Assembly: GCA_009908855.1 (NCBI GenBank) | Contig: JAAAOM010000013.1 | Coordinates: 1-44,775 of the forward strand | Reading direction: 5' to 3' | Length of the DNA: 44,775 bases | DNA from: Bacteroidota bacterium | Lineage (GTDB): Bacteria > Bacteroidota > Bacteroidia > Bacteroidales > JAAAOM01 | Notes under the pieces: model-generated | Told to the model about the DNA's origin: nothing | Database searches by the model: none | The model's input: only the letters and a program-made list of their open reading frames with translations | Position numbers and translations under genes: made by a program | Part shown: piece after piece, positions 17,060 to 24,860 of the stretch | Layout: every line of letters begins with the position of its first letter | How positions within the stretch are numbered: position 1 is the first letter of the stretch

Positions 17060-18850
17060 TCAATTAACTGTGATTGCATCAAATTTACACCTTTCCATAC
17101 ATGCACCGCATTTGATACAAAGTTCAGCGCTTATCAGATGTACTTCTTTCTTATTTCCTGTTATGGCTCCTACCGGACATACCCGCACACATGCCGTGCA
17201 TCCTACACAATTATCAGGGATAATTTCATAGGTCATGAGTGATTTACATACCCCTGAGGGACATTTATGATCGTGGACATGGGCATGGTATTCATCTTCA
17301 AAGTTTCTCATGGTTGAAAGTACCGGATTTGGAGAGCTTTGTCCCAATCCACAAAGTGATGTGTCCTTAATAACACCACCCAGGTTTTGAAGAATTTCAA
17401 GGTCTTGTTTAGTGCCTTTGCCCTTTGTTATTTTATCGAGTAGTTCGTATAATCGTTTGTTACCAATACGACATGGAGCGCATTTACCACATGATTCTTC
17501 CACGGTAAAATCGAGGAAATATTTTGCTACGTCAACCATACAGTCATCTTCGTCCATTACAATCATACCACCTGAGCCCATCATGGATCCTGCAGCAATG
17601 AGGTTTTCATAGTCAATGGATATATCCAGGTCTTTCTCCGTTAAACAACCACCTGAGGGGCCACCGGTTTGAACGGCTTTAAACTTTTTGTTGTTTTTTA
17701 TGCCACCACCAATTTCGAAAATTACTTCCCGAAGGGTGATACCCATAGGTACTTCAATAAGGCCTACATTGTTTACCTTACCGGCCAATGCAAATACTTT
17801 GGTTCCTTTTGATTTTTCGGTACCGATTTGGTTAAACCATTCGGGGCCTTTGTTTATGATAACCGGAACGTTTGCCAACGTTTCCACATTGTTAACATTT
17901 GTAGGCTTGTTTAAATAACCCGATTGGGCAGGGTAGGGGGGTTTAAGTGTGGGTTCACCCCTGAATCCTTCCATTGAATGAATAAGTGCGGTTTCTTCGC
18001 CGCAAACAAATGCGCCGGCTCCATAGCGCAATTCAATATCAAAATCAAATCCGCTTCCCAGTATATCATTTCCTAACAATCCATAGTTGCGCGCCTGGTT
18101 TAATGCAATTTTCAGGCGTTGAATGGCCAGGGGATATTCGGCACGTATATAAATTAACCCTTTTGTTGCTCCCACACAATATCCGTTTATAGCCATTGCC
18201 TCGATAACCGCATGCGGGTCTCCTTCCAAAATTGAACGGTCCATGAATGCGCCGGGGTCTCCTTCATCGGCATTACAAACTACATATTTTTGATCGGCTT
18301 CATTTTTACGTGTTAGCTCCCATTTTATGGCTGTCGGGAATCCGGCACCTCCACGGCCACGAAGGCCTGCATCTTTCAATACCTGAATGGTGTTTTCAGC
18401 ACCCAATTCCTGGAATACTTTTCCCAGCGCCAGGTAACCGTCGCGTGCGATATATTCTTCAATATTTTCAGGGTTAATGATACCACAATTGCGCAGGGCT
18501 ATACGAATTTGCTTTTTGTAGAAATTCATATTCTTTGATTCAGCAATTGGGGTATTGTCCTCGGGATTTTTATATAATAAATAATCGACCCGGCGCCCTT
18601 TGGCAACATGTTCCGAAACTATTACTCCTGCATTTTCCGGAGAGACCTGTGTGTAAAAGGTATTGTCGGGAATAATCTTAACAATCGGGCCTTTTTCGCA
18701 AAACCCAAAGCATCCGGTCATCACAACCTGGGCAAAGGAGTCGAGTTGTTGCTCTTCAAGTTCTTTTTTGAGATTTTCTACCAACGCAGCACTCTCTGAA
18801 GCTTGACATCCGGTTCCTCCACAAACAAGCAAGTGCATTTTATATGCCAT
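17060..18850 (-). CDS. hndC: NuoF-like flavin subunit of trimeric [FeFe] hydrogenase (HydB/HndC)
   Basis: A 596-residue FMN- and NAD(P)-binding subunit. Its order is an N-terminal thioredoxin-like [2Fe-2S] domain (C10, C15, C47, C51), the NuoF core with the nucleotide-binding glycine loop GRGGAGFPT (165-173) and GAGAFVCGEETAL, the SCGKCAPCR [4Fe-4S] motif (453-460, fourth ligand near C500), and two C-terminal [4Fe-4S] ferredoxin motifs (CVGCTACVRVC ~548-558, CIKCGACMERC ~578-588). This fusion is the HydB/HndC arrangement, not complex I. It oxidises NAD(P)H and, in bifurcating enzymes, couples this to ferredoxin oxidation. The start at ATG 18850 has a perfect AGGAGG 8 nt upstream. It lies 14 bp before hndD. 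Confidence 0.95.
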   Translation of the reverse strand: MAYKMHLLVCGGTGCQASESAALVENLKKELEEQQLDSFAQVVMTGCFGFCEKGPIVKIIPDNTFYTQVSPENAGVIVSEHVAKGRRVDYLLYKNPEDNTPIAESKNMNFYKKQIRIALRNCGIINPENIEEYIARDGYLALGKVFQELGAENTIQVLKDAGLRGRGGAGFPTAIKWELTRKNEADQKYVVCNADEGDPGAFMDRSILEGDPHAVIEAMAINGYCVGATKGLIYIRAEYPLAIQRLKIALNQARNYGLLGNDILGSGFDFDIELRYGAGAFVCGEETALIHSMEGFRGEPTLKPPYPAQSGYLNKPTNVNNVETLANVPVIINKGPEWFNQIGTEKSKGTKVFALAGKVNNVGLIEVPMGITLREVIFEIGGGIKNNKKFKAVQTGGPSGGCLTEKDLDISIDYENLIAAGSMMGSGGMIVMDEDDCMVDVAKYFLDFTVEESCGKCAPCRIGNKRLYELLDKITKGKGTKQDLEILQNLGGVIKDTSLCGLGQSSPNPVLSTMRNFEDEYHAHVHDHKCPSGVCKSLMTYEIIPDNCVGCTACVRVCPVGAITGNKKEVHLISAELCIKCGACMERCKFDAITVN

Positions 18851-18854
18851 GTGT

Positions 18855-18864
18855 AATTCCTCCT
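18855..18864 (-). promoter_or_regulatory. Strong Shine-Dalgarno for hndC
   Basis: On the minus strand AGGAGGAATT precedes ATG 18850. Like the SDMT 2 site, it is an unusually full match for a Bacteroidota gene and settles the start. Confidence 0.7.
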
Positions 18865-18868
18865 AATT

Positions 18869-19261
18869 TTAATCTATTTTTTGATAATTAACGGGTATTA
18901 TACCGTCTACCATTTCACCACCTTTAATATATTTTTCAATGATCTCATCAGCCTTTGGGGTGTCTACATTACCAAATATGATGGGTTCTTTTTCCGGAAC
19001 TGTAACTTCCACTGTTGGCTCGGCATAGCAATAACCCATGCAACCGGTTTGCGTTACGATAGCCTCTATGTTTCTCTTTTCCAGTTCATCCACAAAAAAG
19101 TTCATTGTATCTCTCGATCCGGAGGCTATACAGCAGGTAGCCATTGCTACTTTGATCTGCACCATATCTTCCGGTTTTTCGCTTTTGTCTCTTAAATTGG
19201 TTTTCGATTGCAGTTGATCCCGCATTTTTCGCAAGTCATCCAAATTTTTTACTCTAGTCAT
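18869..19261 (-). CDS. hndB: HndB-like [2Fe-2S] thioredoxin-fold subunit
   Basis: A 130-residue protein of the HndB/2Fe-2S thioredoxin-like family. Cysteines C43 and C44 in MATCCIASGS and C74 and C78 in TGCMGYCYAEP are placed as in HndB, and IIFGNVDTPKADEIIEKYI is a typical C-terminus. It is the first gene of the hydrogenase operon and lies 18 bp before hndC. Four-subunit HndABCD complexes (as in Desulfovibrio) carry this extra electron-transfer subunit. The 16-bp palindrome at 19367-19382 lies 106 bp upstream of the start, in the place expected of an operator. Confidence 0.88.
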   Translation of the reverse strand: MTRVKNLDDLRKMRDQLQSKTNLRDKSEKPEDMVQIKVAMATCCIASGSRDTMNFFVDELEKRNIEAIVTQTGCMGYCYAEPTVEVTVPEKEPIIFGNVDTPKADEIIEKYIKGGEMVDGIIPVNYQKID

Positions 19262-19366
19262 ATTGGTTATTGTTTTTGTTAAAATTAGTTATAATCTAAA
19301 TGATTTCTATATGATGAACGTCTTTATATACCTAAAATACAGTAATTTAAATTTAATCTTAATTAG

Positions 19367-19382
19367 TGTTATTTAAATAACA
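19367..19382. promoter_or_regulatory. 16-bp palindromic operator, copy 1 (Rex-like)
   Basis: TGTTATTTAAATAACA, a perfect palindrome identical to that at 23198-23213. It overlaps the last codons of the signalling operon and lies upstream of hndB. TAAATTTA (19348-19355), a one-mismatch -7 element, lies 23 bp from its centre; the distance at copy 2 is 22 bp. The form TGTTA-N6-TAACA fits the Rex operator family (TTGTGA-N6-TCACAA and variants). Confidence 0.7.
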
Positions 19383-19954
19383 TTAGAGCTGTCAGAATAT
19401 ATTTTGGTTGTTTCTGCTTTTATTTTTTCCAGGTTGTACGCGATTAATTCTTTAATCATTGTAATTACCCCGGGTTGATTAATCGTTATGTTTCCCAGTG
19501 CATCTGTTATGTTCTTTGTTGACAGGTGAAATTCTCCGTAGGTTGTTTTGTGACTGTAATTGATATTAATTTCTGGATTGGTTGTTATGAGTAAACCGAA
19601 TGTGGTTACCAGGTCGCCTGCATAAGGCCTGTCAAGGTGGTCCAATTCAAATGTTACCGTAAGCCAGGTTCCTTTGTTGAGGGTTGATTTAATCTCGAAT
19701 TGGCCATTTGACAGTTCGGCATTTTGCTTTAACAGTGGTAATCCTAATCCCACTTTTCTCGTTTTGCGGGTTGTATAAAATGCATCGGTTACATGGTTTA
19801 GTTTTTTGGGTTCAATTCCTTTACCATTATCCTGAATTTGTATGGAATACATGTTGCTGATCGTATCTTCGTTGATTGAAATACCTATTTCGCTTGCCTC
19901 GGCGCGTATGGAATTTTGTACCACATCGTAAATATGTAAACCCAGATCTTTCAT
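19373..19954 (-). CDS. GHKL-type ATPase (histidine-kinase-like), signalling operon
   Basis: A 193-residue protein that is mostly a GHKL ATPase domain: N-box around YDVVQNSIRA, G1 DNGKGI, FYTTRKTRKVGLGLPLL with the G2 loop, and a G3-like NKGTWLTV. There is no dimerisation histidine domain or sensor, so it may act as a free ATPase or Ser/Thr kinase, as RsbW/SpoIIAB-type switches do. The C-terminal ~80 residues are not recognised. Its start overlaps the PHP gene stop by 4 bp (ATGA), showing coupling. It is the last of six same-strand genes around a HydS-like protein. Confidence 0.82.
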   Translation of the reverse strand: MKDLGLHIYDVVQNSIRAEASEIGISINEDTISNMYSIQIQDNGKGIEPKKLNHVTDAFYTTRKTRKVGLGLPLLKQNAELSNGQFEIKSTLNKGTWLTVTFELDHLDRPYAGDLVTTFGLLITTNPEININYSHKTTYGEFHLSTKNITDALGNITINQPGVITMIKELIAYNLEKIKAETTKIYSDSSNVI

Positions 19955-20688
19955 GCGGCCATTATTTGTGACTGGTGATTGACAAATGCATTTTTTAGCG
20001 CTTCAAAATTCAGTTCTTCCAGCCAAATATCAGTTGTTCCTGTTCCTAATTGATGGATATAATGCGCATCGGATGAACGTATGAAACAATATTCTGACAG
20101 ATTGGGATTTTCGGTTTTAAAATGGTCAAGCGTTTGGTTACCTGTTATTTCAAGGGCATGAAAAAGCAATGAATCCGGGATGAAACCCAATTGATTGAGC
20201 ATACCATTGGCTGGTCTGTTGATATGTGCCGGGATAAATATTCCGTTCATTTCATACACCTTATTTGCTATTTGGTCCAGGGATTGGTCCAGTGCGGTAA
20301 TTAAAAGCGGTTCAATTTCCTGCAAAATCTCTTCAAATTCATTTACTACAACCTGATGTCCGAATAGTGAGGGATTGTTTTGATAGAAAGGCAGATGGTC
20401 ATTTAAATAATGCTGAAAATGTCCGGCTGATTCAAGTGAATCGAACAGGGCCAGTCCGTGCACCTCTTCGGCTGAATTTATTTCCACACCGGGGATTACC
20501 CATATTCCGGCACTATTTCCTAATTGATGGGTTACCTGGCAATGCAGCGTGCTGTTATGATCGGTAATGGCCAGTATATCGAGCTTTTTTGATTTGGCAG
20601 CCTGTATAATTTTGGCCGGACTCATGTCCAGGTCTCCGCAAGGTGATAAAACAGTGTGTATATGTAGGTCAGCCCTGTATTTATTCAT
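19951..20688 (-). CDS. PHP-domain metal-dependent phosphoesterase
   Basis: A 245-residue PHP family protein. The metal-binding motifs are in order: DLHIHT near the N-terminus, ITDHN, GVEIN, IFIPAHINRP and SSDAH. PHP enzymes are metal-dependent phosphoesterases acting on nucleotides or sugar or amino-acid phosphates; the substrate here is unknown. ATG 20688 is preferred because the first metal motif follows directly; the longer form would use GTG 20712. The start lies inside the end of the DRTGG gene (8-bp overlap) and the stop overlaps the ATPase start. As I recall, similar genes accompany HydS-type hydrogenases in thermophilic and clostridial genomes, where a role in signal turnover has been suggested but not shown. 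Confidence 0.87.
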   Translation of the reverse strand: MNKYRADLHIHTVLSPCGDLDMSPAKIIQAAKSKKLDILAITDHNSTLHCQVTHQLGNSAGIWVIPGVEINSAEEVHGLALFDSLESAGHFQHYLNDHLPFYQNNPSLFGHQVVVNEFEEILQEIEPLLITALDQSLDQIANKVYEMNGIFIPAHINRPANGMLNQLGFIPDSLLFHALEITGNQTLDHFKTENPNLSEYCFIRSSDAHYIHQLGTGTTDIWLEELNFEALKNAFVNHQSQIMAA

Positions 20689-21016
20689 GTAGCATATTAT
20701 AAATCTTTCCACTTACATCAAAGGCTGATTCCGGTGTTGACAGCAACGGAATGCCTTCCTGATTGGCTTGTGCAATGGTATCTTCACCCGGGGTATGATT
20801 ACCAATGACTATGATGGCCGCCAGCTCTTTTAGCGAGGCCACGGCAATTATATTTTTGTGCGCCTGCATGGTAATCCACACATGGCCTTCCTGTGCATTT
20901 CCCATAACATCGCTCAACAGGTCGCTGGTATATCCGCCGGTAATTTCATTGGATAATGCATCTGATCCGGCCTTCACTTGCATTTTTAATTGCGTTGTCA
21001 AATCTTTAACTTTCAT
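20681..21016 (-). CDS. DRTGG-domain protein 1
   Basis: A 111-residue protein consisting of one DRTGG domain, seen in EITGGYTSDLLSDVMGNAQEGHVWIT and the hydrophobic IAVASLKELAAIIVIGNH. DRTGG domains occur alone or fused to CBS domains and phosphotransacetylase, and are thought to sense a ligand. ATG 21016 is chosen because GGGGCGAAAG lies directly upstream and MKVKDLTTQL is a typical beginning; it overlaps the HydS-like gene by 11 bp. A second DRTGG protein begins the same operon. Confidence 0.85.
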   Translation of the reverse strand: MKVKDLTTQLKMQVKAGSDALSNEITGGYTSDLLSDVMGNAQEGHVWITMQAHKNIIAVASLKELAAIIVIGNHTPGEDTIAQANQEGIPLLSTPESAFDVSGKIYNMLHE

Positions 21017-22394
21017 CTTTCGCCCCTTTTTTAGTACAATCTTTATCAAATCGATTTTCACCCCAGGTTTTTTCCATTATGCGTAAGGCATGATCGTTGC
21101 TAAGTTTGTTTTTCATTTGCATGGATTGCTGAATGAAAACACAGCCGGATATGGCTGCTCTTTTTTGCACAATGTCCTCGGCCAATGATTGGCAGGATGG
21201 AGCGCCACAAGCTCCGCAGTCTATTGCCGGAAGAAAGCACATGAGGTTTCGTACACGTTCCATTTTCTTCATGGCTTCTCCCATATCTTCATCCAGTTTA
21301 AGCATGGAGCGTGCGGGAATAGATTTAATATTGATATGTTGTTTGAGATATGGTTTATACTGATCAATTGATTTGTTATGAAGTCTTTTTCCCTCGCTGA
21401 CATCTTTCAGGTATTGTTTGGCCCGGTTGTGTAATCGATCTCTTGTAAGAAAACGATTTTCAACCGTCAGTATGCCTCCCGCACAACTTTCATCGCAAGC
21501 ACGTAGTTCAAGAAACTTGAAGTTGGTTACTTCCCCGTTTTCGAGTTTTTCGAGGAACTCAATTACATTGTGGATACCATCAATGGCCAGGCTACGGCGG
21601 TTCACATGTGTCGATTCTCCGCTTGTCAGGGTCCAGGTCATTTCAAAGTCTTTTAACTGTTCCTTTTCCGGGATTGGACACTGTTCACGGTCATTATTTT
21701 TTAACGTACGATACGTTTTATTGAACAGGAAATTGAGATTGATAACCCCGTTAATGGGCGATGATTCATCACCTACCGGACTTTTTACGGCTGCTATTTT
21801 AGCTGCACACGGGGTAACATAAAATATTCCTATGTCATCGGAATTATGGCCCTTATCAATCAGGTGTTTTTTATAACTCATGGCAGCCAGGTCCAATGGT
21901 GGTTTTAGCTGCATCATGTGGTCAAGCAGGGATGGGAAACGTACTTGTATGAGTCTGACCACAGCAGGACAAAATGTTGAAATAACAGGCCACTTATCTT
22001 CGTATTCGGTAATATATTCATTGATCGATTCCCTGAGAAGCTCTGCACTGTGTTCGGCTTCGTACACGTGTGTAAAGCCTTGTTCCAGCAGGGCGCTGTA
22101 AATACCTCGTGTGGGAATGTCGCGAGGAAACTGACCAATAAAAACACTGGGTACAAGTGCTACCCGGTATTTATATTTGAATATTTCGGAAAAATCATCC
22201 TGCTCAACAATGATGGCATTAACCGGGCACACACGCATACACTCTCCACAATCAACACAACGGTTGTCAAAAAGCTCGGCTTTTCCGTTTTTTACACGCA
22301 GTGCTTCGGTCGGACAAACCTGCATGCAATGCGTGCAACCGATGCATACATCGGTTAAAATGGTAAGTGCATGATGGAATGTTTGTGCCTCCAT
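21006..22394 (-). CDS. HydS-like [FeFe] hydrogenase homologue, putative sensor
   Basis: A 462-residue protein: two N-terminal [4Fe-4S] ferredoxin motifs (C17, C20, C23, C27 and C46, C49, C52, C56), an [FeFe] hydrogenase H-cluster domain, and a C-terminal [4Fe-4S] domain (C386, C393, C396, C401). The four H-cluster ligands can be matched: C142 in TFCPAV, C196 in TPCAAK, C300 and C304 in RACDESCAGG. The cysteine that relays protons in active enzymes (first C of TSCCP) is F141 here, and the GGGQP part of the third motif is missing. This is expected of sensory HydS-type proteins such as TM1421 in Thermotoga maritima, also encoded beside hydABC. It probably reports H2 or redox state to the GHKL ATPases. 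It starts 2 bp after the preceding gene. Confidence 0.88.
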   Translation of the reverse strand: MEAQTFHHALTILTDVCIGCTHCMQVCPTEALRVKNGKAELFDNRCVDCGECMRVCPVNAIIVEQDDFSEIFKYKYRVALVPSVFIGQFPRDIPTRGIYSALLEQGFTHVYEAEHSAELLRESINEYITEYEDKWPVISTFCPAVVRLIQVRFPSLLDHMMQLKPPLDLAAMSYKKHLIDKGHNSDDIGIFYVTPCAAKIAAVKSPVGDESSPINGVINLNFLFNKTYRTLKNNDREQCPIPEKEQLKDFEMTWTLTSGESTHVNRRSLAIDGIHNVIEFLEKLENGEVTNFKFLELRACDESCAGGILTVENRFLTRDRLHNRAKQYLKDVSEGKRLHNKSIDQYKPYLKQHINIKSIPARSMLKLDEDMGEAMKKMERVRNLMCFLPAIDCGACGAPSCQSLAEDIVQKRAAISGCVFIQQSMQMKNKLSNDHALRIMEKTWGENRFDKDCTKKGAKDES

Positions 22395-22396
22395 AG

Positions 22397-22810
22397 CTAT
22401 TTTAAATAGGTGATAATTTCTAATTCTGTTCCTTTCCCCACTTCGCTGCTAATATTGAGTTCATCGGCATTTTTTTTGATGTTTGGCAATCCCATACCGG
22501 CTCCAAACCCCATTTCCCTTACTTGTGCAGAAGCTGTTGAAAAGCCTTCTGTCATTGCCTGATCTATATCAGCTATTCCGGGTCCCTCATCCTGTGCCTT
22601 CACAGATATTTTCACGGTGTCGATTTCTACTGTTAATGAACCGCGATAGGCATGGGCAACAATGTTTACCTCAGCTTCGTACAATGCAACAGCAATCTTT
22701 TTAATGATTCTCAAATCCAGGTTCAGTTTTTTTAATACCTTTTTTATCTCGCTGGATGCATATCCTGCTTTTCCAAAATCTCCACCTGCTATTTCATAGG
22801 TAAGCTGCAT
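22397..22810 (-). CDS. RsbW-like anti-sigma-factor type GHKL ATPase
   Basis: A 137-residue ATPase of the RsbW/SpoIIAB family: N-box ALYEAEVNIVAHA, G1 DEGPGI, and the G2 loop GFGAGMGL followed by PNIKKNADEL. Such proteins phosphorylate or sequester partner proteins (anti-anti-sigma or sigma factors) in the cytoplasm. No STAS partner gene is in the window. ATG 22810 begins one base after the stop of the DRTGG gene; a longer start at 22822 would overlap it. It lies 2 bp before the HydS-like gene, so direct partnership is plausible but untested. Confidence 0.85.
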   Translation of the reverse strand: MQLTYEIAGGDFGKAGYASSEIKKVLKKLNLDLRIIKKIAVALYEAEVNIVAHAYRGSLTVEIDTVKISVKAQDEGPGIADIDQAMTEGFSTASAQVREMGFGAGMGLPNIKKNADELNISSEVGKGTELEIITYLK

Positions 22811-22811
22811 G

Positions 22812-23156
22812 TTAAAAAACATAAGGAAGACCTGCTTTATACAGCTCTCCGCAGGTTTTGTACATTGATGAAGGACATTCGATCAGTGCAATGTCACTTT
22901 CGTTGGCAAGGTCAATCATATCCTGACTGACTTTTTTGTTGCGAACAAAAAGTACGGTTTGAATATCTGACATTTCCGCTGTCCGGATGGTTTGTAAATT
23001 GGTTAATCCGGTTATCAACAGCAGATTATCCGTGTCGATTGTAAGTACATCACTCATTAAATCGGATGCAAAAGCAAACTTCAGCATATAATTCAATTTG
23101 CTATCACCGCATACAAGACGTCCTTTTGTTAGTTTAATGATTTCATTGAGTGTCAT
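22812..23156 (-). CDS. DRTGG-domain protein 2
   Basis: A 114-residue protein resembling a DRTGG domain, with GRLVCGDSKLNYMLKFAFASDLMSDVL and LLLITGLTNLQTIRTAEMSDI; the namesake motif is degenerate. It is the first gene of the signalling operon. ATG 23156 is chosen over ATG 23192 because a -7 element lies at 23180-23187 and the operator at 23198-23213: the longer reading would begin at or above the promoter. Cysteines in the domain could allow redox or cluster sensing, but this is a guess. Confidence 0.82.
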   Translation of the reverse strand: MTLNEIIKLTKGRLVCGDSKLNYMLKFAFASDLMSDVLTIDTDNLLLITGLTNLQTIRTAEMSDIQTVLFVRNKKVSQDMIDLANESDIALIECPSSMYKTCGELYKAGLPYVF

Positions 23157-23179
23157 TTCAATTGATATTAGCATCTGAC

Positions 23180-23213
23180 CAAAGGTACTCATTCTTCTGT
23201 TATTTAAATAACA
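23180..23213 (-). promoter_or_regulatory. Promoter and 16-bp operator copy 2 of the signalling operon
   Basis: On the minus strand TACCTTTG (23187 to 23180) matches the -7 consensus TAnnTTTG. Directly upstream, in the -15 to -33 zone, is TGTTATTTAAATAACA (23198-23213), identical to copy 1. A protein bound there would block RNA polymerase, so repression is expected. The -33 TTG has no good match at normal spacing. Confidence 0.7.
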
Positions 23214-23312
23214 ATAAACGCGCTATCCCTTAATATATAATGTTTCTAAATTAATGTTTGATTTCTCGAATACTTATTTTATTTTCACTTAACCAATATA
23301 TTATTGCATACC

Positions 23313-24155
23313 ATGAAAAAGCTTATCCGGATTGGATTGATTACAGCCGTCATAATTTGCGGATGTCAATCAAATCAACAGAAAAATAAACAACCACAAT
23401 ATTTTGAAAAGGTTACCAAAGAATTTCGGTTACCCGACACCAATACTTTTGGCGGTCCAATATTTAGTAATATGTATCTCAATGTTGAACTGGCTGAATT
23501 TTTTCAGAAAGCGGATGACGAATTTCACGGCGAGTATCTGCACGAAATATCACCGCAAAGCAGGCATTTAACCACGGCCACCAAAGCTATCAAACTTGGC
23601 GTGTATGCGGTTGATTTCAATTATACGCGCATGTATGATCAGATACAGGAATCGGAACATTATTTACGAACGGTTGTTAATTATGCTTCCTCTTTAGGAA
23701 TCCCGCATGATTTCTCGAAGCAAGCCGTTCATAAGATCGAGAACAGCATTGCCGATGCTGATAGTTTTGAACATATTGCCAACGATGTATATACTGAGAC
23801 GGTAAGGTTTTTAAAAATGAATGATAATGAATATGCGATCGCCCTGGTAGTGATTGGTGGATGGACCGAGGCCATGTATATAGCGGCTAGAATGATGGAG
23901 GTCAACGGTTATTCTGATGAATATGTTGAACTTTACCTGAAACAAAGCACCTCCCTGGAAGAGATTATTAAAATTGCCGCTCAGTTTGGTGAGTTTGAAG
24001 AGGTGAAAGAATTAATTAATCGGCTTATGAGCCTTCATGATTTAATGGAGAATTCCTATGAAATCTTTGAGGATGGTGATGACTATGGCAACATGTTGGA
24101 TACTACCCTGGAAGAAATTATTTCGTTACGGCAATACCTGGTTCAGGTTGCCTGA
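23313..24155 (+). CDS. Uncharacterised lipoprotein
   Basis: A 280-residue protein with an SPII signal peptide: MKKLIRIGL, a hydrophobic core and ICGC with C18 as the lipidated residue. ATG 23313 is preferred over TTG 23304. The mature part is acidic and looks largely helical, with segments such as TATKAIKLGVYAVDFNYTRMYDQ, IALVVIGGWTEAMYIAARMMEV and EEVKELINRLMSLHDLMENSYE. I do not recognise a characterised family. It is transcribed divergently from the hydrogenase signalling operon, whose operator lies in the shared 156-bp spacer, so common regulation is possible. It is probably anchored in the inner or outer membrane, facing the periplasm. Confidence 0.8.
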   Translation: MKKLIRIGLITAVIICGCQSNQQKNKQPQYFEKVTKEFRLPDTNTFGGPIFSNMYLNVELAEFFQKADDEFHGEYLHEISPQSRHLTTATKAIKLGVYAVDFNYTRMYDQIQESEHYLRTVVNYASSLGIPHDFSKQAVHKIENSIADADSFEHIANDVYTETVRFLKMNDNEYAIALVVIGGWTEAMYIAARMMEVNGYSDEYVELYLKQSTSLEEIIKIAAQFGEFEEVKELINRLMSLHDLMENSYEIFEDGDDYGNMLDTTLEEIISLRQYLVQVA

Positions 24156-24568
24156 GCCGGATAATTAATTGAAGTGCTTTAATTATAATTTGGTATTTAT
24201 GGGCAACACATTAAATACAGGTGCTGAATTCGATCAGGGCGGGGTTTTTCATGTATTATAAAACCTCTATTTGAGCATATTAATTCGACTTATAAGGCAT
24301 ACTATAGCAGTATATCGGTAATTGTGCTACATGCAAAAAAACATCCTGCAAAACGATAAACTAAATTGATAAAAATGGATTTTTCTAATGTAACGAACGG
24401 AATTTCTCAAGGATTAGAAATCTGCGAATCAAAATATGGCAATATCAAGCTGAAAGGCATGATAACTGATTTTTAAGACATTTTCATTTACATCTTGGAG
24501 AAATTCAAGAACTTATTGACTAAGAAAGAGCAAAAATAAAACAAACCAAAAATTGTTATCTTTAATAC
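24156..24568. other. 413-bp spacer before the toxin-antitoxin pair
   Basis: The spacer is AT-rich and has no intact gene. A small ORF broken by a TAA lies at 24375-24539. TATCTTTA at 24557-24564 resembles the -7 element and would give a nearly leaderless mntA transcript. The rest shows nothing recognisable. Confidence 0.5.
24375..24539 (+). pseudogene. Possible small ORF interrupted by one in-frame stop
   Basis: ATG 24375 opens a frame reading MDFSNVTNGISQGLEICESK and on to a TAA at 24474-24476; the same frame then continues for 20 codons (DIFIYILEKFKNLLTKKEQK) to a second TAA at 24537-24539. Composition on both sides of the stop looks protein-like and is similar. It may be a remnant of a ~54-residue protein carried with the HepT/MntA module, or chance. 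No family recognised. Confidence 0.25.
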
Positions 24569-24859
24569 ATGGATACAAAAAATGACATATTGACTAAACT
24601 AAAAGAATTGAAGCCAATTCTATACCAAAACTATGCGGTCAAACAGATTGGATTATTTGGATCTTTTTCTGAGGATTCAAATACAGAGGATAGCGATATA
24701 GATTTACTTGTTGATTTTGAAAAGCCTATTGGTTGGAAATATTTATCACTTGAAATATACCTTGAGAAAGTATTTGGGCGCAAAATTGACCTTGTAACTA
24801 AAAATGCTTTAAAGGAACAAATTAAGACAAAAATATTAAATCAGGTTAGATACGTGTAA
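24569..24859 (+). CDS. mntA: MntA-type minimal nucleotidyltransferase antitoxin
   Basis: A 96-residue minimal nucleotidyltransferase. The catalytic pattern GS-x10-D-x-D is complete: G31-S32, D43 and D45 in GSFSEDSNTEDSDIDLLVDF, with a further acidic D49. In type VII toxin-antitoxin systems MntA transfers AMP to a tyrosine of the HEPN toxin and so silences it. The partner begins one base after the stop. Both genes are clearly more AT-rich than the metabolic genes around them, and an attC-like repeat follows, which suggests horizontal arrival as a unit. A leaderless or nearly leaderless start is likely. Confidence 0.9.
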   Translation: MDTKNDILTKLKELKPILYQNYAVKQIGLFGSFSEDSNTEDSDIDLLVDFEKPIGWKYLSLEIYLEKVFGRKIDLVTKNALKEQIKTKILNQVRYV

Positions 24860-24860
24860 T

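Noticed and set aside
14757..19261. Part of respiratory complex I (nuoE, nuoF, nuoG)
   Set aside because: The NuoF-like protein has extra [2Fe-2S] and ferredoxin domains, the large subunit has intact H-cluster motifs, and no membrane nuo genes follow. It is a trimeric-type [FeFe] hydrogenase.
19367..23213. The twin palindromes as ends of a mobile element
   Set aside because: They have no target duplication or transposase and lie in promoter positions of two functionally linked operons, which fits operators better.
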